Source: Hyphomicrobiales bacterium
Lineage (GTDB): Bacteria; Pseudomonadota; Alphaproteobacteria; Rhizobiales; Beijerinckiaceae
Reading direction: 5' to 3'
DNA: 12,132 nucleotides
Assembly: GCA_027489835.1 (NCBI GenBank)
Contig: JAIXZF010000197.1
Location: 1-12,132, forward strand
Under the pieces are notes generated by a model. The model did not search any database and had not been told where the DNA came from. It saw only the letters and a program-made list of their open reading frames with translations. Of this stretch, positions 1-6,521 are shown piece after piece. The position numbers and the translations under genes are program-made. Each line of letters begins with the position of its first letter. Position 1 is the first letter of the stretch.

Positions 1-996
<996 letters not shown>

Positions 997-1119
997 GGGG
1001 CGTTCCTCGCATCAAGGGCGTGTGGATTTGGCCTACGGGCATAGCGGAGGAGGACGCGCGGGGGAAGTGGGGCGTCGATCCTTTGAAGTGCAAACGCCCT
1101 GAAACGCCAAGCAGTTCGG

Positions 1120-1536
1120 TCAGCATCCCCAAGGATCGATGACGGACAGTCCCGCAGCCTCGAAAGCGCTGCGATCACGTGAAGCAACGGTGAAGCCCTG
1201 CGCTGCGGCAATGGCCGCGATATACCCATCGGGCGTCGGAAAGCCCCTGCCCGCGTTGCGCGCTGCCACCGCCAAATCGGCATAGCGCCGCGCCGCCGCA
1301 AGATCGAACGGCAGGATGCGGCCTTCGAACAGCTCCATCACGCCACCGAGCGCGCTTGCCAACCGGTCCTTGCGCCCGCCAGCGGGCAGCGCGCCGATGC
1401 CGAACAGCATTTCGGCGATGGTCACGCTCGAGAGATACAGCGTGTCGGCCGCTTGCGCATCGAGCCAAGTCCGCACCGCCGCATTCGGCTCCGGTTTCAT
1501 CGCCTCGGAGATGACATTGGTGTCCAGCAGGATCAT
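1120..1536 (-). CDS. PIN-domain toxin of a type II toxin-antitoxin system (FitB/VapC type)
   Basis: This 138-residue PIN-domain protein is probably an RNase that is held inactive by the antitoxin encoded just upstream. The metal-binding acidic residues are present: D5 in MILLDTNVIS, E42 in the TIAEMLFGI helix, D103 in the TPDGYIAAIA motif, and D121 in ASRDRSAF. The active site therefore looks intact and the length is normal for the family. The TPDGYIAA block and the type of antitoxin partner point to the FitB subgroup of VapC-like toxins. Its ATG shares one base with the antitoxin stop (minus strand TGATG), so translation is coupled. Base composition matches the core genome, unlike the module at 2021-3609, so the pair may be a separate or older acquisition. 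The RNA target cannot be told from sequence. Confidence 0.92.
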   Translation of the reverse strand: MILLDTNVISEAMKPEPNAAVRTWLDAQAADTLYLSSVTIAEMLFGIGALPAGGRKDRLASALGGVMELFEGRILPFDLAAARRYADLAVAARNAGRGFPTPDGYIAAIAAAQGFTVASRDRSAFEAAGLSVIDPWGC

Positions 1537-1787
1537 CAGAAGCGCATGGGCTCGGCGGGCATCCGCTCCCTGCCCGCTTCCAGCGCTTCGACATCGGCAT
1601 TGCTCAGCCCGGCGGCGCGGCTGCGCTCGGCCAGCGCGGAGCCAAGCTTCAAGCGCTCCGGCGGCCGCGCAGCCTCCTCCAGAATGGCCCTGATCTCGGC
1701 CTCGGTGCTGCGGTTATGCTTAGCTGCACGCAGCTTCAGCGCGCGGTGGGTTTCGTCCGAGAGATTGCGGATGGTGACGGCGGGCAT
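1536..1787 (-). CDS. Ribbon-helix-helix antitoxin (FitA/StbC type) paired with the PIN toxin
   Basis: This 83-residue protein begins with a ribbon-helix-helix DNA-binding domain: the strand PAVTIRNLS (residues 2-10), then helices around DETHRALKLRAAKH (11-24) and STEAEIRAILEEAA (27-40). This arrangement is typical of FitA/StbC-like antitoxins. The remaining 40 residues are polar and should wrap around and block the PIN toxin. The gene comes first in the operon and its TGA overlaps the toxin ATG by one base. A dyad with TGATATC/GATATCA arms 24-51 bases upstream of the ATG is a good candidate for the operator at which the complex represses its own promoter. The Shine-Dalgarno sequence before the ATG is weak (GAAAGCCCTC). 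The family-level call is firm; gene names of the FitAB or VapBC type are a convention only. Confidence 0.9.
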   Translation of the reverse strand: MPAVTIRNLSDETHRALKLRAAKHNRSTEAEIRAILEEAARPPERLKLGSALAERSRAAGLSNADVEALEAGRERMPAEPMRF

Positions 1788-1810
1788 GAGGGCTTTCAGG
1801 GTAATTGCAC

Positions 1811-1838
1811 TGATATCATAACTGCCTGTTCGATATCA
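1811..1838. promoter_or_regulatory. Candidate operator and promoter of the toxin-antitoxin operon
   Basis: TGATATC at 1811-1817 and GATATCA at 1832-1838 are perfect inverted copies separated by 14 bases. The dyad lies just upstream of the antitoxin ATG at 1787. On the minus strand the proximal arm overlaps TATGAT, a fair -10 hexamer, but I see no good -35. Ribbon-helix-helix antitoxins usually bind such short inverted repeats to autoregulate. Assigning the dyad to this antitoxin is an inference from position. Confidence 0.5.
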
Positions 1839-2020
1839 CCGACTGAGCAGGCGAGCAATCGTGGCCTTTCGGCCGGAGGTCGCTGGGAGCGATAGCCATC
1901 ACAGGTGCCCGGCTTAGCGACAGAGGACCGTCATTGAGTTTGGTGAACTGTCACCGTCATTGCGACGCGGATTTCCTCAATTGATGTGATGTCACCATAG
2001 TTCCACTTTAAAAAACTGGT
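1839..2020. other. Intergenic stretch between the toxin-antitoxin operon and the low-GC module
   Basis: No gene is visible here. The stretch is less GC-rich than the flanking core genes. It holds a 10-base direct repeat, ACCGTCATTG, at 1927-1936 and 1953-1962, and between the copies a small hairpin, GGTGA/TCACC (1942-1946 and 1951-1955). On the minus strand, just past the stop of the 2021-2992 gene, there is a run of six T (the plus-strand AAAAAA near 2010), but no strong stem precedes it, so I do not call a terminator. Confidence 0.5.
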
Positions 2021-2992
2021 TCAAGGCAGCGAGCCCACAAGCGACGGAGCCGCAGGTTCCAACGCCTCAAGTACGCGCCGCTCCCGGACAAGCCGCCCGT
2101 TGCGGGTTGTGCGGATGACCTTAATCTGGGCGCGGACCGGCTGCAGGAGCAGCCGTTCTTTGAATGCAGCGTCCGCTGTATACTTTAGCGCGAGCTCTTC
2201 AGAGATCGCCCCCTTGATGGTAACCGCGTCGTCGCCGGGTGGCTTGAGCTCGAACTCGCGTGAATCCGGCAGGACGCCTAGGAGGATGCCGTCCATTGGT
2301 CCGACCTCCTCGGTAACATCGACCTCGCTAAGCCGCCGCGATAAGCGGCCGACATCATCGGTCGAGAGGTCTATCCGTTGCTTATCTCCAACAATCCTCG
2401 TGCTGGCCCCTGCCTCATATAGCACCTTAGCAAACTTCTGCACGGCACTTACGATGCGCGGTTGCGTGTTCTCGAGAGTGGTCTCAAACTCTTCTTCCGA
2501 CACGCTGTTGAGAGAGGTGAGAAGCTGCGTAGTATTTTCGACGGCGTCCTTGAGCGCTGTAGGAAAGGCCTCGTGCTGATCCGGCGCTATCTCTTCAAGA
2601 ATGAAGCCCATCGAGCCGCGCACAATGTCGCGGATGAACAGGCGTGACCGATCTGCGCCCGGCAAGGGTCCACGCTGCGGGAGTTCTTCGATTACAAGCT
2701 TGGAAGCCAACGCCAGCGTTACGAGCTTTTGGTAGCTGTCCAGCGCCTCTGTAGTGAAATCCAGCCGTATGTCGCCAGAGCCGATAACCGGGTTGCCGTC
2801 AAAGACGACTGCCACGCTCGCATAATTGGAACGCGGAGCGGCTAGCGCCGCTATCTGCTCCTCTATCTCGGCGAGGCGGCTCTTCCACATAAGGAAGGCA
2901 GTGCCCCATGTGCCGCCGCCAGCCTCTGCAAGCTGCCGCTCGACATATCGTCTGTCGGCCTCAAGTCCTTCGATGGACAGCAGCGTCGGCAT
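2021..2992 (-). CDS. Conserved-looking hypothetical protein, partner of the DUF6932-like gene
   Basis: I do not recognise a named function for this 323-residue protein. Residues 1-52 look like a helical hairpin or coiled coil (EADRRYVERQLAEA and WKSRLAEIEEQIAAL). Residues 58-135 look alpha/beta, with VAVVFDGNPVIGSGDI and a charged RLFIRDIVRGSMGFILEE segment. A helical middle follows (140-195). The C-terminus (about 234-311) is rich in predicted strands and could be a small beta-barrel ending RRVLEALE. There is no signal peptide or membrane segment, so it is probably cytoplasmic. The ATG at 2992 is chosen because it overlaps the TGA of the upstream frame (TGATG) and has a G-rich ribosome-binding stretch (GGGGGTAGG); an extension to 3067 would read through the upstream gene in another frame. 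Base composition is lower in GC than the core genes, suggesting transfer. From memory, proteins of this build accompany DUF6932 proteins elsewhere. Confidence 0.82.
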   Translation of the reverse strand: MPTLLSIEGLEADRRYVERQLAEAGGGTWGTAFLMWKSRLAEIEEQIAALAAPRSNYASVAVVFDGNPVIGSGDIRLDFTTEALDSYQKLVTLALASKLVIEELPQRGPLPGADRSRLFIRDIVRGSMGFILEEIAPDQHEAFPTALKDAVENTTQLLTSLNSVSEEEFETTLENTQPRIVSAVQKFAKVLYEAGASTRIVGDKQRIDLSTDDVGRLSRRLSEVDVTEEVGPMDGILLGVLPDSREFELKPPGDDAVTIKGAISEELALKYTADAAFKERLLLQPVRAQIKVIRTTRNGRLVRERRVLEALEPAAPSLVGSLP

Positions 2993-3573
2993 CACCCTAC
3001 CCCCATTGCCGAGAGCGCTACCTGATCGCCGGCGGGATCGAGGGCCAACCCAGCAAAGCCCTTCCATGCCAGTGTTTTACGCTGATGAGAAAAGAGACCG
3101 TACCAATATATTATGTTGTTAATGAGGTTCATCGGCTGCGCCGCCTGCTCCTCGAACAGGACGCCGTAGGTATCTAAACCGAAGCGTTGCTTGTTTCGGT
3201 TACGGTCTATGATTTCGGTCTCCCAAAATGGGAGACCAGTTGTCTGCTAAGCTGCCATATCTGACAGATATTTGGATGGCACGTTCAGCACGCTGAAGAC
3301 GTCGATGTCATTTGGCTGGCGGCGTGCAATGTTCTCTACGTTCTCAACGAAACTACCGTCAATAAATTGAATGCCGCTGACATAACCTTCATCGGCCAGC
3401 ATCTTCCGATATGTAATGAGATTTACGATAAGTTGCTTGCGGTGGGATGTAGTGCCCATTGCTATTGCAAGCTCGGCCATCGTGATCCAGTAGGGCGAGC
3501 GATCCGGTGTCGCCGCGCACTCTCCTAAAAATGGCGGGAGCAGGCCTCGCAAGTCGAATGCTGGTAACGGCAC
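2992..3573 (-). pseudogene. DUF6932-like putative nucleotidyltransferase interrupted by one in-frame TAG
   Basis: Starting at GTG 3573, the frame runs 108 codons to TAG at 3247-3249, then stays open for 84 more codons to a TGA at 2992-2994. Residues 1-17 (PLPAFDLRGLLPPF) match the usual N-terminus of DUF6932 proteins as I recall it. Residues 72-92 carry DGSFVENVE and NDIDV, a GS then DxD pattern as in polymerase-beta-type nucleotidyltransferases. After the stop come RFGLDTYGV (131-138), possibly holding a third carboxylate at D134, and IIYWYGLFSHQR (154-165), also family-like. The truncated product would lack these. The GTG has an ideal Shine-Dalgarno: AAGGAG at 3582-3587 with 8 bases spacing. 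An ATG at 3609 in the same frame has none and would add 12 residues. The final TGA overlaps the next gene's ATG. It may be a nonsense pseudogene, a base error, or a readthrough gene. Confidence 0.8.
3217..3237. other. Perfect 9-bp hairpin just after the in-frame TAG
   Basis: GGTCTCCCA and TGGGAGACC flank a 3-base loop (AAA on plus, UUU in the mRNA of the minus-strand gene). In the transcript the stem begins 9 bases after the UAG. There is no T tract on either side, so it is not a normal Rho-independent terminator. It lies within the open frame that continues past the TAG (codons for TGLPFWET). It could stimulate readthrough, or be a chance palindrome. Confidence 0.6.
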
Positions 3574-3581
3574 GATGCGCG

Positions 3582-3587
3582 CTCCTT
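3582..3587 (-). promoter_or_regulatory. Ribosome-binding site that decides a GTG start at 3573
   Basis: The minus strand reads AAGGAG followed by eight bases (CGCGCATC) and GTG. This is near-ideal spacing, and far better than the region before the in-frame ATG at 3609. The protein that starts at the GTG also begins where DUF6932-like sequence begins. Confidence 0.65.
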
Positions 3588-3609
3588 CGCTCGCAGCTGT
3601 CAATAACAT

Positions 3610-3971
3610 TCACGCATATATCTGATCAGGGGTAAACACAGTCTTTCGTCTGCCGCCCTGCCGCCCCGCCGCGAGTCTTTATGTGCAACAAAAAAGCACT
3701 ATACCGGTCAGTGATTGAATGACCGTGCTGCAATTTAAATTCGTTCATTCACATCTGACGTTACGGCAATATGATATCAATTGCATTTTCATCCGGTGCT
3801 CACCGCTCCGCATTTACGAGGACACAAACGCATTTCGCCGCTAGCGAAAGGCGATCCAGTCCCCGAAATGCTGCCGTGCGGCCGGCATGATGCGCCACTG
3901 CGCCGACATCGGGGGTGTGACGGCGTGATGTTAATGGCGTCGAGCCGGCCCTCGCCCACCTAATCGTCCCC
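3610..3971. other. Intergenic region between hom and the low-GC module
   Basis: I see no convincing gene in these roughly 360 bases. The part nearer the module (about 3610-3790) is AT-rich (line 3721-3780 has 23 G+C of 60 by hand count) and holds the promoter-like dyads at 3698-3751. It also contains a palindrome, TGATATCA, at 3772-3779. The part nearer hom (about 3790-3971) is GC-rich and holds a small stem, TTTCGC/GCGAAA (3833-3838 and 3844-3849), without a T tract. The composition change around 3790-3830 may mark one edge of the insert. Confidence 0.5.
3698..3751 (-). promoter_or_regulatory. Candidate promoter and operators of the DUF6932-like module
   Basis: The minus strand has TATAGT (3698-3703), a good -10 hexamer, about 125 bases upstream of the GTG start. 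Immediately upstream is a dyad CGGTCA/TGACCG (3705-3710 and 3720-3725), which would cover the -10/-35 spacer. A second, wider dyad TGAATGA/TCATTCA (3716-3722 and 3745-3751) overlaps it and encloses a 10-base palindrome AATTTAAATT (3732-3741). No good -35 is visible, which would fit activator control or a weak promoter. Assignment to the module is by position and orientation only. Confidence 0.4.
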
Positions 3972-5294
3972 TCAATCCCGCTCAATCCTGATCACCTGCG
4001 GCGCTTCGGCGATGTGCCCGTCCGCCATGATCTTCTCCACCGCGGCGCGGATGGCGGCTTCGGTGGTGGCGTAGGTGATGAGCACGACGGGGACCGGGGC
4101 GCCCGAGCGGCCCTTGGGGTCCTGCCGCGCGGCGCTTTCGGAGCGCTTCTGCACGATGCTTTCGAGGCTGATGTCGCTTTCGGCCATGCGGGTGGCGATG
4201 CCGGCGGCGGCGCCGGGGCGGTCGAGCGCGGCGAGGCGGATGTAGTAGCCGCCCTCATGGCGCTGCAGCGGGGCGCGGTTGAGCTTTTCCAGCCGCGCGA
4301 CCGGCAGGCCGAAGGGCGCGCCGATGAGCCCGCGCGCCACGTCGGCGATGTCGGCCACCACGGCCGAGGCCGTGGGGCCGCCGCCCGCGCCGGGGCCAAC
4401 CAGCGTGAGCTGGCGCACGGCGTCGGCGTCGATCGTCACGGCGTTGGTGACGCCCATGACCTGCGCGATGGGCGAGGATTTCGGCACCATGGTAGGGCTG
4501 ACGCGCTGCTCGATGCCGGACGCGGTGCGTTCGGCCACGCCGAGCAGCTTGATGCGGTAGCCCAGCTCGTCCGCCATCCTGAGGTCGAGCGGCGTGATGG
4601 CGGAAATGCCTTCGACATGAATCGCTTCCGCGTCGATCTCAACACCGAAGGCGAGACTGGTGAGCAGCGCGAGCTTGTGGGCGGTGTCGTAGCCCTCGAC
4701 GTCGAAGGTGGGGTCGGCCTCGGCATAGCCAAGCGCCTGCGCGTCCTTCAGGCAATCGGCGAAGGTCAGGCCCTCCAGCTCCATGCGGGTGAGGATGTAG
4801 TTGCAGGTGCCGTTGAGGATGCCGGCGATCTGGGTGACGCCATTGCCGGCCAGCGCCTCGCGCAGCGTCTTGACCACGGGGATGCCGCCGGCAGAGGAGG
4901 CCTCGAAGGCGAGCGCCACGCCCTTGGCCTCTGCCGCGCTGGCCTGGGCGAGGCCGTGGCGGGCGAGCATCGCCTTGTTGGCGGTGACGACGTGCTTGCC
5001 GTGGGCGATGGCCGCGTCCACCGCGGCCTTGGCCGGCCCGTCCGCGCCGCCCATCAGCTCGACGAGGCAATCGATGCCGTCATCGGCCGCCATGGCCACC
5101 GGGTCATCGAACCAGCGGTAGCCGGAGAGGTCGACGCCGCGGTCGCGGGCGCGGTCGCGGGCGCTGACGGCCACGACGCGGATGGCGCGCCCGCAGCGCG
5201 CCGACAGCGCGTTCTCCTGCCGCTTGAGGATCTCGATGACGGAGGCGCCGACCGTGCCGAGCCCGGCGATGCCAAGACGAAGTGCTGTGCTCAT
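3972..5294 (-). CDS. hom: Homoserine dehydrogenase with C-terminal ACT domain
   Basis: This 440-residue enzyme reduces aspartate-4-semialdehyde to homoserine with NAD(P)H in the cytoplasm, committing carbon to threonine and methionine. The N-terminal Rossmann domain shows the nucleotide-binding GLGTVG at residues 11-16. The central catalytic domain has TANKAMLARHG, the signature EASSAGGIPVVKTLREAL, LNGTCNYILTRME, and the active-site-like GYAEADPTFDVEGYDTAHKLALL. The last 90 residues, from GGYYIRLAALDRPG onward, form an ACT domain, normally the site of threonine feedback inhibition. Length and domain order are those of a full monofunctional enzyme. No clear Shine-Dalgarno precedes the ATG at 5294, but the start sits correctly just before the Rossmann strand. 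A small exported protein gene lies upstream on the same strand across about 90 bases containing competing GC hairpins. Confidence 0.97.
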   Translation of the reverse strand: MSTALRLGIAGLGTVGASVIEILKRQENALSARCGRAIRVVAVSARDRARDRGVDLSGYRWFDDPVAMAADDGIDCLVELMGGADGPAKAAVDAAIAHGKHVVTANKAMLARHGLAQASAAEAKGVALAFEASSAGGIPVVKTLREALAGNGVTQIAGILNGTCNYILTRMELEGLTFADCLKDAQALGYAEADPTFDVEGYDTAHKLALLTSLAFGVEIDAEAIHVEGISAITPLDLRMADELGYRIKLLGVAERTASGIEQRVSPTMVPKSSPIAQVMGVTNAVTIDADAVRQLTLVGPGAGGGPTASAVVADIADVARGLIGAPFGLPVARLEKLNRAPLQRHEGGYYIRLAALDRPGAAAGIATRMAESDISLESIVQKRSESAARQDPKGRSGAPVPVVLITYATTEAAIRAAVEKIMADGHIAEAPQVIRIERD

Positions 5295-5350
5295 GCAGCG
5301 CGGCGTGCCATGGCCGGGCCGCTCTCGTCAATCTCGGGCGAATGCCGATC

Positions 5351-5385
5351 GGGGCCCGCGCGCGCCGGCCGGGCCCCTGCCCGGC
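5351..5385. terminator. Two overlapping GC hairpins between the small exported gene and hom
   Basis: Right after the stop of the 5386-5817 gene, GCCGGGC/GCCCGGC (5368-5374 and 5379-5385) can form a 7-bp stem with a 4-base loop. The alternative pair GGGGCCCG/CGGGCCCC (5351-5358 and 5370-5377) gives 8 bp with an 11-base loop. They share 5370-5374, so only one can form. There is no T tract, so termination would be imperfect; they may mark the transcript end of the upstream gene or act in the hom leader. Confidence 0.4.
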
Positions 5386-5817
5386 TCAGTTGAACGGGCA
5401 GATCGAGCGGGCGCTGACCGAGCGGACCGCATCGCCCTCCAGCGCGACCGCGCCGGTGAGGACATGGTTGCCGAAGGCGGTGTAGCGGGCGACGCGGGTG
5501 AAGGCGATGCTGGCGCCCTGATCGGCGAGCGCATCCTGCGGCTTCACGGTCCAGAACAGCGGCTTCGGCGGCACCACCGTGGCCTTGCCCAGCACGTCCA
5601 GCGCCTCGGCGCGGCTCATGCCGGGCTTGATGTGGCGCGCCGCGATGGCGGAGGCGTCGCGGGTGCAGATGCGGTCATCCGGGCTTTCGAGCACGTCGAG
5701 CAGCAGCGCAGAGCGCGTCTCAGGCACGCGGCCGCGCGCCACGTCCCATGAGGCGACGCCGAGCGCGATGACGGCTGCAAGGAAGACGGCGCCGACGATC
5801 CTGGGGATGAGCTTCAT
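5386..5817 (-). CDS. Small exported or membrane-anchored protein with a BamE/SmpA-like motif
   Basis: This 143-residue protein has a single hydrophobic N-terminal segment (residues 7-23, IVGAVFLAAVIALGVAS) after two basic residues. That fits an uncleaved anchor or signal peptide, with the rest in the periplasm. Residues 63-77 read IKPGMSRAEALDVLG, the characteristic turn-helix of the SmpA/OmlA (BamE-like) fold, in which small periplasmic or lipoprotein domains carry a GMS-x-x-EV-x-x-LG type motif. No lipobox cysteine is present, so it is not BamE itself. Two cysteines (C51 and C140) could form a disulfide. No Shine-Dalgarno is evident before the ATG at 5817. It precedes hom on the same strand and faces away from the DUF1993 gene. 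The specific role is unknown. Confidence 0.75.
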   Translation of the reverse strand: MKLIPRIVGAVFLAAVIALGVASWDVARGRVPETRSALLLDVLESPDDRICTRDASAIAARHIKPGMSRAEALDVLGKATVVPPKPLFWTVKPQDALADQGASIAFTRVARYTAFGNHVLTGAVALEGDAVRSVSARSICPFN

Positions 5818-5974
5818 GGGCGCGGGGTCGCATGGGGCCGGCGGTGCGTCAAGCCGCGGCGGCGTCGCGCGGCCTCACGCATTCGGCACGAAGGCGAGGC
5901 TTGACCTTGCCAGGCCGATCGCATTGGGTCGCGGTCCTTCCCCACGCTTCGGCGTCCGCCTTCAGGATAGTTCC

Positions 5975-6481
5975 ATGCCGCTTTCGCTCCACGCCGCCGC
6001 CATTCCGCAGCTCACCCACGCGCTAAAGGCGCTGGGCGCCGTCCTCGACAAGGCCGAGGCCCACGCCACCGCGCTGAGGATCGAGCCCAACGCGCTGCTG
6101 CAGGCCCGCCTGTTCCCGGACATGTTCGCGCTGGCGCGGCAGGTGCAGATCGCCTGCGACATGGCGAAGGCCGGCTCCTGCCGGCTGGCGCAGATGGAGG
6201 TGCCCAGCCATCCCGACACCGAGACCACCTTCCAGGAGCTGCAGGCCCGCATCGCCAAGGTGCAGGCGCTGCTCGGCTCGATCCCGGCCTCCGCCATCGA
6301 CGGCGGCGAGGACCGGATGGTGACGATCAAGGTCGCCGGGCGCGAGATGAGCTTCTCGGGCGCGGACTACCTGATCCGCTGGGTGCTGCCGAACTTCTAC
6401 TTCCACGTCACCGCCGCCTACGCGATCCTGCGCCATAACGGCGTGCCGCTCGGCAAGGGCGATTATCTCGGCGCGGCCTGA
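5975..6481 (+). CDS. DUF1993 family protein
   Basis: This 168-residue protein matches the DUF1993 pattern as I know it. It starts MPLSLHAAAIPQL, has a long helix pair with LEAxLFPDMF-like sequence (RLFPDMFALARQVQIACDMAK, about residues 46-66), a middle RIAKVQALLGSI, and ends with FYFHVTAAYAILRHNGVPLGKGDYLG. The family is all-helical and distantly resembles the DinB fold; no catalytic function is established. It has no signal peptide and should be cytoplasmic. The ATG at 5975 is chosen because AGGA (5964-5967) sits 7 bases upstream; the frame is open much further upstream, but that part is antisense to the 5386-5817 gene and looks noncoding. It is the only plus-strand gene between hom and alaC and converges on alaC. 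TTGACC at 5901-5906 is a possible -35 element without a good -10. Confidence 0.87.
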   Translation: MPLSLHAAAIPQLTHALKALGAVLDKAEAHATALRIEPNALLQARLFPDMFALARQVQIACDMAKAGSCRLAQMEVPSHPDTETTFQELQARIAKVQALLGSIPASAIDGGEDRMVTIKVAGREMSFSGADYLIRWVLPNFYFHVTAAYAILRHNGVPLGKGDYLGAA

Positions 6482-6498
6482 GGCCCGCGGACGCGCCC

Positions 6499-6521
6499 GA
6501 AGGCCGGCTCAGCCGGCCTTC
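6499..6521. terminator. Bidirectional hairpin between convergent DUF1993 gene and alaC
   Basis: GAAGGCCGGC (6499-6508) and GCCGGCCTTC (6512-6521) are perfect 10-base arms with a TCA loop. The loop TCA is itself the alaC stop codon read on the minus strand, and one arm encodes the last alaC codons (KKAG). On the plus strand the stem is followed by only TTG, so the T tract is poor. Its place between converging genes makes a shared terminator likely. Confidence 0.6.

Noticed and set aside
2993..3067. N-terminal extension of the 2021-2992 gene to an ATG at 3067
   Set aside because: The same bases encode the DUF6932-like C-terminus in another frame; the TGATG overlap and G-rich ribosome-binding stretch favour 2992.
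3217..3237. The hairpin as a Rho-independent terminator or a CRISPR repeat
   Set aside because: There is no T tract on either side, and the sequence occurs once with no spaced copies, so neither reading holds.
3217..3249. Pyrrolysine insertion at the UAG
   Set aside because: No pylS, pylT or related genes are in the window, and this type of organism is not expected to use pyrrolysine. General readthrough is a better version of the idea.
1803..3780. Terminal repeats of an insertion based on similar AATTG/TGATATCA words near 1804-1818 and 3772-3785
   Set aside because: The shared words are short, differently spaced and partly palindromic, so chance explains them.
3781..3985. Small open frames of about 60 codons on both strands downstream of hom
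   Set aside because: They have no ribosome-binding site, no recognisable protein features, and one overlaps the hom stop. I left them out as chance frames.
4014..5393. Long plus-strand open frame (459 codons) opposite hom
   Set aside because: It is antisense to a certain gene in very GC-rich DNA, where stop codons are rare in other frames. Its translation is rich in Gly, Ala, Arg, Asp and His without any domain.
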